Assembly: GCA_951640195.1 (NCBI GenBank)
Contig: OX621165.1
Location: 620,001-684,000, forward strand
Source: Porpolomopsis calyptriformis
Lineage: Eukaryota > Basidiomycota > Agaricomycetes > Agaricales > Hygrophoraceae
Length of the DNA: 64,000 nucleotides
Direction of reading: 5' to 3'
The translations under genes and the position numbers were made by a program. Shown piece after piece: positions 13,159 through 24,108 of this stretch (positions are counted from its first letter, which is position 1; each line of letters opens with the position of its first letter). The notes under the pieces were generated by a model. That model had not been told where the DNA came from. It made no database searches and saw only the letters and a program-made list of their open reading frames with translations.

Positions 13159-14542
13159 TCAAATCGGACTCATGCATCGTGGGCAGATCATTGGGGGTAT
13201 CGCCTGTTTCCTGAAGGGTCTTTGATTCACGGATGTCATGTCCACAAGCTCTCGCCAGTTCTCTGGCAGGGAATCGGGCTTGCAAACCGCATCGTAGACT
13301 ATCCGGCGAGCGGCAACGACAGATCTTACATTACCAACGATGCCATTGTCGCCATCGCCGCCTTTGAGGATCGGTTGCTGAGCAAGCTCGACGAGTTCTG
13401 GTGGGAGAGCGGGGATCAATGCGATCAATGTAGCCAGCCAAGAATCCTCCGTTGATTGGTCTTCTTGCGCTTTATCGTCGGGGTCGACATCGCTATCCGT
13501 GACGAAAATGTTGGAATTGGTATCCGGAGAACAAGCTAGGACACGGATGTCGCGGTCAGAAGACGGAGGTTCCAAGTATCCAGCACGAAGAAGACAATCC
13601 CGATGGTAAGCGCAGCGGCAGGCAGGTCGAGGACAGAAGTGCATGATCGCTCTATCTTCTGGGTTATACGGTGATCTACATATGCAGTCTCCAATTTGTT
13701 TCGGCTATAACTTGATGTTAGAGAGTCCCGATTGACGAGGATGATTTTATCGGAGTCTCACATCCAGTCTACGGATTTTCCACTCCAAGGTGTATCGGCA
13801 AAAAAATTCTCCATCACCAATTTCAGCTTGCTCCACGCTGACTTCATCGTATCTTTTCACGGTCGTAACACCTTGGTCACAGATATCAGTCCCACGACAA
13901 GCAGGTGTGAACGAAAGTAATGGAACGGCGTTACCATTAAAAGACGAAGAATGAACATAATCATACATATCAGAAAATATCCTTTCATATCGGCCACAAC
14001 GTGAAACATCACTGGTGTGTGGATGAACAAATGTGAATTTAGAAGGGAGAAAAAAGACGCACAATGACTTGATCAGGTCAGAAACATCTTTGCCCGACCA
14101 ATACCATTGCACGTAAGCCCACACCTACTCGATAGGTTAGTACCGGAATAGGCTACGACTGGAACACACAGGACATTTCCTGTAGGACTGGAGCGTATTT
14201 CCTTGATTTTCGCAATCCAATATTCGTATTCTTCAAGACCATTCTCTTCTGCACCTTTGGGCATAACGATGGCACTGGATCTGATAAGCATATTTTCAGT
14301 ATCGGGTTGCAAAACAACTCACTCATCTCTCTGTTTGAATCGAAATTCCTCTCCGTCACTGCTTGTAACTAACACAACATAAATTTCACGGTTCTGAGAT
14401 ATGAGTGGCTCAATTCACCAACGAAACAGCCAAAGGGGGTCATTGTGTCCCACTCATCCTTGGTTAGGGTGCCTGGATCTCCACTGATCTTGCTGGATTT
14501 CTTGTTTCTTGTCAAGCGTTTAGCTTTGGCTCGCCTAGGCAT
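13159..14542 (-). CDS. BAH-domain protein with C-terminal PHD-like zinc finger
   Basis: Probable chromatin-binding protein. It starts MPRRAKAKRLTRNKKSSK, a basic and possibly nuclear N-terminus, then WDTMTPFG. After short introns, NREIYVVLVTSSDGEEF and EEYEYWIAKIKEIRSSPTGN lead into WAYVQWYWSGKDVSDLIKS, the signature of a BAH domain (W-I-A-K-I and W-Y). The rest of that domain gives TVKRYDEVSVEQAEI and GEFFCRYTLEWKIRRL. A cysteine/histidine cluster follows, IGDCICRSPYNPED then MHFCPRPACRCAYHRDCLL, resembling a PHD finger whose last pair is the terminal ICPRCMSPI. Basidiomycetes carry families of such BAH/PHD proteins, and the chromatin role is inferred from them. The first intron (near 14420) uses a weak donor, and exon borders around 13900-14100 are approximate. 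Confidence 0.75.
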
Positions 14543-14664
14543 ATAGTAATGGTTTCAACAATGTTGGATTGCGGTGGAGGTTCAGTTGCATTGTACATAT
14601 TGTTACATAAGCTCAGCCTGCTGTATTTGGCTTGCGGACGACCCTTTCATCGATTTCGCACAGA

Positions 14665-15819
14665 ATGCTCTTCTACCTGACGTCCAGAATCATTAGGTGC
14701 GTTCGGCTTCTCCGGATGATTAAGGGTGTGAGTAACTTGTGATCCAGCTCCATCGCTGCATTCCTTTATCCTGGCTACGCATCATATAAGACGCTCTCGC
14801 AAAGACCGGCTTCTGAGGTTGAGCTGGAACGATGGCTGATGTATTGGTCCGTTTTGGGATGTATTGTCAGTGTCGAATACCTTGCAGAATGGATGGTATC
14901 ATGGTGCGTCTCCCCTAATCGGCCACAGTTCGCTTCGAAAATCATGATGATACTTGGGAATTACAGGATTCCGTTCTACTACCCCATGAAGACCATATTT
15001 CTCCTTTACCTGGCTCTTCCTCAGACTAGAGGCTCCTCGTACTTATACACCAACCATCTCCAACCCTTCTTCCACACTCACGAGTCCCAAATCGATGCAG
15101 CCCTTGCATCCTTCAAAGTTCGAGTTTACACTTTTCTTCAAGAACGTTTGCGTGCGTTATGGGAGCATGTTGTTGCTGCAGTGGGTCAACAGCAGCAGCA
15201 AGCCTCTTTTGACCCCCTAGCCACCACTGCCAGCACCAACACGGAGGCGCCCGTGGGCGACCCGGCAACCGGCCCTACGCAGCTCGCTTTGAACTTGTGG
15301 CGGTCGTATGGCCCAAGCATCATTGCAGCTGGTACTGCGCTGCTGCGCCAAACCACAACGGCGAGTTCCGTAAACACTCGCAATGATGCATTGTTCAACT
15401 CTCCTGCTGCGGTTCCGCCACCACCTCCCGCGCCTACTCGTGCGGACACGTCGCAGTCTATACTAGAAAGGAAGAGACAGCTCGAAGCAGAACTTGCCGC
15501 GCTGTCTGCTATTGTGCCAGATAATGTGACCGAAGCTAATATTCCGTCGGTGCTTATGCCCGGCGTGTCGTCTGGGGTACCCTTCGCCTCCTCGCGGACG
15601 TCCTCGGAGACTGATTTACGTGAGAGGGCGGTTTCAGGGGGACGATTCGAGGAGATTGAAGTCCCTAGCGACGTGGAGGGTTACTATGCTAGCGGGCAAG
15701 GGGGTAAGGATGCAGGATCAGGATCGGACAGTGGATCTGGTACGAACCGAAGAACGAGTTGGTTTGGATGGGCTGCTCCATTGGCTAAAGCTGGTTATGA
15801 GAGGGTGAAGAGCGAGTGA
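14665..15819 (+). CDS. TB2/DP1/HVA22 (REEP/Yop1-like) ER membrane-shaping protein
   Basis: REEP/Yop1 proteins insert hairpins into the ER and curve tubules. The first exon, MLFYLTSRII, is spliced (intron about 14700-14748) to SIAAFLYPGYASYKTLSQR. EVELERWLMYWSVLGCIVS and EYLAEWMVSW follow. A second intron (about 14904-14969, open in frame but clearly intronic) joins W to IPFYYPMKTIFLLYLALPQ. RGSSYLYTNHLQPFFHTHES completes the domain. The C-terminal half is low complexity: QQQQQ, a Pro-rich run, a coiled-coil-like ERKRQLEAELAALSA, and Ser/Gly-rich sequence. The polar tail is longer than in yeast Yop1. Family assignment is firm. Confidence 0.88.
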
Positions 15820-15984
15820 TCAATTGGATAGGAGAGATTGTAGGTGGTGTATATTTTTGCTGCTTATAATTGCACTGTACTAAGTAAGATGATCCTCATG
15901 TGTTTACAATACGGCAAATCGATCAATCGTAACTGTATGGCTTCGTATAACGGTCTCAAATTACTCCTGCCCAACATTACACCT

Positions 15985-17290
15985 CACTCACACGTCAATA
16001 TCGACGACGGATGAGTGTCCTCCCGACTCAGTTTGGCACCAAAGGCTCTCACGTGGACAAAACCGTGCACCGAGGCCTTGTCGATCGAAATTTGATGACT
16101 TATATTATACGACTGCACAGATCAGGCAAGACAACGCTACTTGGTATGATGCAGTACGATCTAACCATATGTTTGGTGAGCTTGACTTCGTGATACTTTA
16201 TGTCTGGAGGATTTTTTAACTAAAAGCCAACCCAACAAATAGGAGGACCAGTGAACGGCTCTTACACCAGTTCGAAACTTCCAAGGATCTGAATTTTGAG
16301 AAAGAGCCCTGACGGTATCCAGTTATTTTCGGCGAGTGAGACCATGAATACGCGAAGATGGCACGACATCAAATAATGAGGAGCCGAAGTATACCAACCC
16401 TTGAAATCGCGGAGGGGTTGGATCAAGTGAGTTCTTCGACTGTCACAACAGACTCCCTCCTCGAAAAAGAAATTTTATTCAAGCCGCAACGAGCGGAAAA
16501 CTGAACGACTTATGTACAATCGCCGAAGGCATTGTACGTTTTCACGCCAATCTTAGGACCTGTATCCAAAGCACAAAGCGATTGTCCTTGTCGATGAATA
16601 TGATACTCCGACCTCATACGCTGCGGAAGGAGGTTTCCTCCGAGCAGTATGTATGCCCCCTCCAGTTGGACGTTACCTGGCATCCATTCTCCCTTCTAGG
16701 CCAACGATTTTTTTCGGGAAGTTTTCACCCCCTTACAAGGTTCGATACTGTTTACTTTGGGATGTCCTCCAAGTTTTATCGTTCCAGCCAGAGTTCGAGG
16801 AGCTTTGTTCGGGTTTAAGGGTGGAGGCCTTAATCACCTTATGGTTACACATCCTTCGCTCCCCCGAGCTGATTTCTCTTACAGGGAATTCCTTTAGTCA
16901 ACCGGGCTGTATTCAACCGCTTGCATATGGTGACAGAGGTGCAAGATCTGTACAATCGCCAGTGCAAATTCAATGTAGGTATGTGGATGCATTTTAACTT
17001 ATCTTCTTGTAAGGATCTCTCGTTTGGATTCAACGAGCTCCGAACATGGTATGGTACCCCGAACTGGGCGTCTCGATTCGTGTTGGGTAGGGAGAGGTAT
17101 GGCAGCCGTTCTCCCCTTGACTACACTGACTATATATCCAAGGTCACGAGCATCATTGAGCGTCGGATTCTTGAGCTGCAGAATTTTCGAGAAACCTCAC
17201 TTCTCATGGGTCATGCTATTTCTGTGGGAATTCCAACGCATGACTTATCCTTCACACTACTACAGTGGGATATGGTTTTCTGACAGGTTT
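15985..17290 (+). pseudogene. Decayed AAA-ATPase-like gene (PF09820-type)
   Basis: Pieces of the predicted AAA-ATPase-like family appear in the right order but in several frames. GSHVDKT precedes the P-loop segment LHRSGKTTLLGMMQYD (about 16110-16160). A strand then reads RYPVIFG near 16315, and the Walker B block KAIVLVDEYDTPTSYAAEGG lies at about 16571-16630. Downstream are TEVQDLYNRQCKFN and, after a possible intron, DLSFGFNELRTWYG (about 17015-17060), a typical motif of the family. In-frame stops around 16316 and 16350 and frame changes between blocks argue for a relic rather than an active gene. Limits are approximate. Confidence 0.6.
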
Positions 17291-17955
17291 GTACTGCAGC
17301 TATGGACATTGGATACCGCATTACTGTGGATGATAACGCCAATGGGACGACGACAGCCAATACGACGACGGAGCGAAGTCCTACCTCTACAAATGGCTGT
17401 ATTCCGCGACCCCTAAGATCGTTTTGGCTCAACATACACGGGACTTGCCGGTACCCACGGGTCACCAGTAAAGTCCCCGGGATGCCTAATTAGATCATTT
17501 AGTGCGGACCGAAAGTCTGGGGAGATGCTGTCCAACACACCTTCCCTGCCCTTCCTCACCGCGGTTCCGCACTTTGTGAGCTGCCTGTCAGCATTAACCT
17601 TCTTTGATATGTATGTACTTCAGTCAACTGCGTCCGGATAATATATATCTCGGTATTGAGCCGGCCGCATGTGTATTAGCGGTCTCCCAGCTGGGGCTCC
17701 GTTTCTTACTTGAGTGGTGAGATTTGATAGAGAAATTCTCAACGGAAGAATTCACCCTGAGCTGCCCTGCAAGAGCGACCGAGGTCACCACCTTCAAACC
17801 AGAACGTAAGCGATTCGGTAGCCAGGTTTGACTTTTCCTTCTTTTCTTACCCGATCAACTTCCCTGTTAGTTTGCCTTCTCACCCCAAGCACAAAAGGGA
17901 AAACACCAGACCTTCACCCTTACCCTTTCGTTCCTCTACTCTTTCACTCCCGCAC
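17291..17955. other. Region upstream of the Zn2Cys6 factor, nothing recognised
   Basis: Short open frames only. The last 100 bp before 17956 are pyrimidine-rich, as expected of a promoter/5'UTR for the downstream gene. Confidence 0.4.
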
Positions 17956-20900
17956 ATGCCCCAGGCAGCGCGCAAAGATGTCGCGGCCCAACGTGCTCAG
18001 GATAAGGAGTCCAAACGTGCTCGGGGTGCAATGTCGTGTGCCGAATGCCGAAGGTTCGTATTGTCCCCAGCCATCCATATCATCTCGAGCAACCCTTTTT
18101 CCCCCTTCCAGACTCAAGTTAAAGTGTGACAAAACTGTGCCATGTTCATCTTGCAAGCGTAGAGGTTGCGCACAAATATGTGAACTCCATACGTTTTTCT
18201 CACCCTAGAGCCTATCTCATCTCTTGTTTTGATCTCAGGTCCAAATGGCAAGCTTCATACGTGATCCGTCTAATGATTCCGATCCTCATTTTATCCTGCA
18301 GGGAGTCTAATCACTGGTCAAGGAACTCGGTAACGTTAACCCTTCCGTCCCTAATTTGCACAACAAACCTAAATTCCATTCAGATTTGTCCTTGCAGACA
18401 CAGAAAAACTTCATCAAAAGATTGCTCAAATGAGTGATCGTATCCGTCAGCTCGAAGACGCTCTCGCAATCCTGCAGTCATCTGTCACCAGCGAGCCTCA
18501 CCCCCTTTTGGACCGGGAGCTACTCAAAATCAAGTCGAGTATTGAGTTGCATGCTGCAGTGGAGAACGAAGCTCGACCAGAACTGTGTGATGAGGACACA
18601 GAAGATTCACAATATATTGACGCGTTTGGTACATTGGCCGTCCGCGACGATGGTGCTGCTACATTCTATGGTCGATCCGCGGGTTCGGAGGTGAGCATAT
18701 TTCCTATATCCCATTGGCCTCTGCCAGGCCAAACCAACCTTCGACCTCTATCCCTATTGGCGAGGATGACGCCAACCTGATAGCTAATTGTTTTTCTCTT
18801 GCCTATTTTTTTAGAGTCTATTAATCGTACGTTTCTTGTTAATCCGTCTCCAGTTTATCCTCACACGCAAGCACAGGGCGAACCTTCAGACATCGAGTCT
18901 CGTTCTTCGCAGCAAAAACGTAATCTTATGCAACATACGGACTGGCTACCCGAACTTCCTGAGGCAGTTATGAACCTTTCAGGTTGCTTTCCTCTCTCTT
19001 CGTCTGCTAACGATCCCTCGGTCACTCTCGATTATCTCATTAACTCGTTCGTTCCTCCTTGGCCAGAAGCCTTACGCCTGTGCGAACTGTATCTCGAACA
19101 AGCTCCCTGGTTTTTTGGCGCTGTTACCGAAAAACAACTCCGTGAGGAGATCCTTCCACTGTGGTACGCGGAAGCCCCGCGTCAAGGAATCCCCCCTAGT
19201 TCATCACCAGGTAATGGTGTTCAGGGCGCCGCTTTACCTGGTTCATCAGCTAGCTCTGTCAAAGGCGCTCACGACCTCGCTTTGTTATTCATGATATTTT
19301 GTTTCGGGGCTTATACCGACATCTCTCTGCCACCTGCTCCAGATAACCCGGATGCCGAGTTATATTTCCAACTGACCCGGGCAGCTTTGACACTTGAACC
19401 CGTCTTGGAACGTCCTCCATCAGTAGCAACGGTCCAAACGTTGTCCCTCATGGCTATCTATCAGGGGATGTGTAGCGGCGAAAACAGCATTGAAAGCACT
19501 TGGGCTCTGATGGGGATGGCGACGAAGTTGGCACAGAGCGTGAGTATATCTCTCATAAACCGTACTTGTATCGCTCAATTTTGAACGATTATAGATTGGT
19601 CTCCGTATGTCTTCCCTCTTGTGAGGTTGAGAAATTTCCTCATGTTGCCATTGGCATCCAGATCGGGATTGTGCTCGATGGAAACTGTCTCCGGCTGAAG
19701 TCCAGAAGAGACGTGCCCTGTTTTGGGAATTATTTATCACGGACGGATGGCAGGTGCGTTTTCGCTTCTATTAACTGGGATTTTAGGCATGATCTTTAAT
19801 TTCTTGGATTAGAGTCTTGCAACTGGCCGGCTTGCCACATTTTCCCTCCCTTTTGTCGATTGCGAATTGCCTTACGATCCAAACGAGACCTTAGCAGACG
19901 ATGGAACTATTCAACCGAGCTGTCAGTATTCTTGTTCGAATTTCTCCATAATTGATTTCTTATCATTCCATTATCAGTTCCTTTCTGGAAAGCTCGCTTC
20001 GGTGCAGAATGTGTAGCTGCTGTCGTACAAGGTACCCTTACCTCCCGTGCTCCCAAGTATTCCATTATACTCGAGCTGGACCGCAAAATCCGTGATATGG
20101 AACTCCCGAAGTACGCTCAAGGTCCTGCACCGGTTGGCGCGGGTCTGGCGCAGACGATGTCACATTTTATGCCCCACAACTACCGAGAACTGAGTTGAGT
20201 AACTTGATAGGCAACCTCTACCTCGATTAGCATTCCACTTACTGTCTCCGTCTTTCCGCAGCTCTTCTATATGTCCATCGTTGTTTCTTCGCCCATGCCA
20301 TATCCGTAAACCCCACTGATCCGATCAAAAGCCAGTATGCGCCTTCATTCTTGGCGGGTTATCGCAGTGCCTGCGAGCTGGTGGGGGGGATTAAAGCACA
20401 ATTCTCACTATTTCCTGCGCAGATTGCCAGATTTTGGGTTTTGTGGACTCATGCCTTCTCTTCATCAGTACGTAACCGATCATAGTTCATAGTACTCAGC
20501 ACTCAACTTCTCTTTTAGGTTATGCTATCCTCGGTCGTCACCCATAGTCCACTGTCCAAGGTGGCTCCTGCTGCTTTGCTGGAACTTAGGACGGCGTGTG
20601 ATCTGTTCGAAAAGGCTGCTTCCTACGGAGGTAGAGCCGTAAAATTTCTGGTAACGTTTCTTTCATGTGTGCTTACTCTATTTCTCATTGCCACACCAGC
20701 CAATTCTCCAGCGACTCCAACAAAAGGCTCACCAAACCTATGTGGACACCCACAGCGGTCTTTCGCCCACCATATATAGCGACATCTTTGCACCCCGCAA
20801 AGAGAATAAAGACGAGCTAGCCATCTTTAGTGGGCAGACTCACACTGTCGCGACGAAGGCGAGTGCACCAACCCGGCTCTCTCGATCTTCCTCCCAAACC

Positions 20901-21671
20901 CCAAGCTCATCGTCTACTGACTCATCTCCGCCACCGGCCCATAATCCTGCTTGCATCCCTTCGTTTGCTACGGTGCATCCAAGTCTCGTTGACGAACTAC
21001 ACGGATTGGATGGGCATCTTAGTGCCCAGATCCATAATGCCTACTACGTCAACAACGACGAATTTGCGCGCACGTTGCTGGAGAATGCGCAACAGCTGCA
21101 TCATCAGGTGTACGCCTCCCAACAGCACCCACCCCAACACCCGACTTTACCTCCCAGCTACCACCTCTCAATTCAAAACCAGAATTCGGGTCACAACCAG
21201 AACCAGAACCAGAATCACAACCACAATTACCTTCCCAACCACAATCCAACTCAAAGCCAGAACCAGAACCATCCTCCGAACCCGAGTCAATACTCGTTTC
21301 AGAATAATACACATCAACTTTATCCGCAGCAAGAAGGGTATAACGTTCCGCCAGTATATGCTCATCACAATCAAGTCGGCCAGGACCCTGCGCCAGCTCT
21401 CACACACTACCCACGGAAAGTTGCGTATGATGCTTATTCTCAATCATCGTCATCGAGCCTGCAGAACTGGGCGGGCTACCCCCATCCCCAGGTCGGGTAT
21501 CCCCCTCCCGAACAAGCCGCCCCCGCCGCCGTAACAGCGGCGCCTCAGGGGCACCATTACACCCCCGAAGCAGCCATGCGGGGGATCGCTGCAGATGACT
21601 ATAGTCTGCAGGAAACCTGGAGGTCGTTTATGAATCAGGTTGGCTCTCCGCGTCAATTCCTGGAGGGCTGA
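17956..21671 (+). CDS. Zn(II)2Cys6 fungal transcription factor with Asn/Gln/His-rich tail
   Basis: Nuclear DNA-binding regulator. The start at MPQAARKDVAAQRAQ gives a basic N-terminus. MSCAECRR is spliced to LKLKCDKTVPCSSCKRRGCA and QIC, completing the six-cysteine cluster. After two more introns come GSLITGQGTR and FVLADTEKLHQKI, then the coiled coil MSDRIRQLEDALAILQSS. The fungal-specific middle region is spread over several exons: LYLEQAPWFFGAVTEKQLRE, HDLALLFMIFCFGAYTD, TVQTLSLMAIYQGMCSGENS, FITDGWQSLATGRLATFSLP. The last exon (from about 20700) is low complexity, with runs of Asn, Gln and His and then Pro/Tyr, ending WRSFMNQVGSPRQFLEG. The intron at 18248-18301 appears to be GC-AG. The target pathway cannot be told from sequence. 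Confidence 0.88.
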
Positions 21672-21900
21672 TGGTCGTGGGATGCAGCCCGGGGTCGTTG
21701 TTGCTTCCGACAATAATGTAAGGCATTTTGATTCACGTATATATATATAATGTATGCTTGCTTTCTTGTCCGTTGGCGCCCAGTGTTTTCTTGTTACCAT
21801 TATTTTCTGTATATCAGTGCTTGCGTTACGCCGAGGTCTATTAATATTTCTGAGCGATGTATGTATGTAGTATATATCTACTTCATCTACCTATGGCCAG

Positions 21901-23974
21901 TCACAAAATCCGACACAGCATCTTGCCTTTCCCAATCTGAATGCGGCACAGCTCTAATTCTGTTGGGACGGCTAGGAGAGATGCACACAGGATTCCCAAC
22001 GAGTCAGCGAATCCAATTGACCCAATCTTAAACTCGCGTTCCTGCTTGGCGCGTTCAGCATCGTGCTCGGTGTCTGGGTCTGGCCGTTCCTGGTTGACTC
22101 TGTAGAAGACGTTTACACTGCAGGCGAGAAGAGGATAAGTGCAGCTCAAAGCAAAACGAAGAAAAAAAGGGGGGGATAATGATGCGTGTCTAACACTTAC
22201 TACGCTAAGCCGCCACACACACCCTCAGCACTGATCAAGGTGAAGGTGGTGGCGATGCTTAAGCCTTCGTAATCAGCGGGAAAAAATCCCACGGCGGACT
22301 CTAGTGCTAGTGCCAGCAAAATAAAGCCTTGGAGGATTGCTGGGAGAGGTAGGAAGCGCGGAGGGAGCGGAGGAATCCCGAGGGATATAGATGAACGGGA
22401 TAGGAACACGGTTGCTTGATATACTAACTGTTAGATGAAAGGGGAGGAATGTGTAAAGAATCAGGATGGTTGTCCGAACGTGGAAATTTAGACATGCCTG
22501 CCAAAGAGGATAGTAGTCGCGGATAGAATGGATAAACTTGCTGAGGAAGGGATGACCCTCTTGCGAGGGGACGGGATACAGAAGTGTTGGGGATATGCCC
22601 TGTTGGCGGTTCATCATGCGAGTGTTTCTCGTGGAATCGGAGATGTATGCTTACCTGATTGATCGTGTATTCAAACTGAAGTGTGAAAGAACCACTTGGA
22701 ATTTATGTCTTGTTAGAAAAAAAAGTTACTCACAACATATACGCAAACTGCCACGCATAAATCAAGTTCAATTTTCGAGGAGAAGACCTTGGAACACGAG
22801 GGGCAACTTACACAATGGCAGCATATACTTGAGCAATAATGGTCTCACGAGGTGCCACTTGTCGGCTGCAGATAACGCGAAGCCTTTCTTTGGACTGACA
22901 ATCACATCTGAATCCTCGTTCTCCTCGTCCTCAGTCGTCGCAAGTAGCGAATACGGCTGAGCGGAGTCCTCTGTTGCCTCACCATCCCACTGTGTTGGTG
23001 GCAACGACAAGAAGGTGTCAGGGTGGGGAAGAAGGAAGAAGTACGTTAAAGGCGTGATGAATGGCATAACCTGGATAGCTTTCAGCGTAAGATCGAAACT
23101 TTGTGAAAAATCTCGAGACTGACTGCGGAGAGGCCAACTCCAGTACGCACACCCAAATTCCTGACTTCCCACCACATGAAGGCGCCAACAAGGCCAGCTG
23201 CCCCGGTTCCGGAGGCAAAATACCTAGTATGCTATAAGCGAAGGTAAAGGAGAATATATGTTCTTACCCAACACTGTGGCCTGCGACAGAGGGCGGAATA
23301 TATGTAGTGGACATCTGTAAGAACGTAAGTTCGCCGAGGCCTGTGTTCGGACTCGGATTATTGGTATGCACTGCACCCCCAAGAAACAAGCTAACCGGAG
23401 GCAAAGGAAGCGAGAGAAATACCCAGAAGCCGCATGGCCAGGATGTTGAAGAACGCTACGATCTAGAAAAGACAGGGGTCGTGATGGCAAGAGGTTGAAG
23501 AATGGGAGGGATGAGGAGCTTACGAACCAGCATTCCACAAACGCTGGCAAGGCAACATCCCACCAGTCGTTTCACATATCTTATCCGACCTTTCAGGACA
23601 TAGGGCCATCCCACTTTCGCCACGAGTGCAGGGGCGATGTTGCAGAATGCGATTATGCCTTTAGGGGTTGACGGAGGGACAAGATCGAGTGCGGCCGAAA
23701 GAATTATGACATATAATACTGCAGCACAACCTCAGGACGAGACAAACACAAAGGGTGATTCTTGAATACTCCGAACCGTTGTTGATGAGTCCGAATATAA
23801 AGAAAGACAACCCAAGTCTCCTCAATAAACTTGCTCGATCTGGACTCAACGTCAGTCGTACTGCAAGGAGGAAAGAAATTTCCCGATACGTTTTGCAGTA
23901 GTATTATCAGCAGCATCGTCCGCGTCCAGATCGGGATCATGATTACCCTGAGTTTGGGGTGCTGTAGTGGTCAT
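21901..23974 (-). CDS. CLN3/battenin family lysosomal/vacuolar membrane protein
   Basis: Orthologue family of human CLN3 and yeast Btn1, polytopic proteins of the vacuole/lysosome membrane related to MFS transporters. It starts MTTTAPQTQGNHDPDL with an acidic N-terminus. After introns come LGLSFFIFGLINN, LDLVPPSTPKGIIAFCN, LVAKVGWPYVLKGRIRYVKR and LVGCCLASVCGMLV. Further blocks are LGELTFLQMSTTYIPPSVAG, SGTGAAGLVGAFMWW, a loop with an acidic stretch ATTEDEENEDSD, then SAADKWHLVRPLLLKYMLPL and INQGISPTLLYPVPSQEG. The end is FKIGSIGFADSLGILCASLL then GKMLCRIL. The hallmark YTINQG-S-P-T-LLYP region is clear. It starts head to head with DBP4. Confidence 0.9.
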
Positions 23975-24108
23975 GTCCACTGAAGGTGTGGCCGCGGCAG
24001 GTTTAGCGCAACGTACGAGCGGTGTTAGTCTATGAAGCTCATTAAGATGGGAATCTGATAAATTGGATGAGGTCGAAAGCATGCAGTGTGACCGACGCGT
24101 GACATAAT
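23975..24108. promoter_or_regulatory. 134-bp bidirectional promoter between CLN3 and DBP4
   Basis: The two start codons are only about 134 bp apart on opposite strands, so both promoters must share this segment or overlap the 5' ends. No TATA box is obvious. Confidence 0.6.

Noticed and set aside
12756..13214. 152-codon plus-strand frame in a convergent intergenic region
   Set aside because: It has no similarity or coding signature and overlaps the end of the BAH-domain gene.
16738..16760. GGTTCGA match resembling a tRNA T-arm
   Set aside because: No acceptor stem or anticodon arm folds around it, and it lies within the AAA-ATPase-like relic.
18126..18437. Alternative reading of the transcription factor using a GT donor near 18261
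   Set aside because: It changes frame and ends in a stop, losing the conserved linker and coiled coil that follow the zinc cluster.
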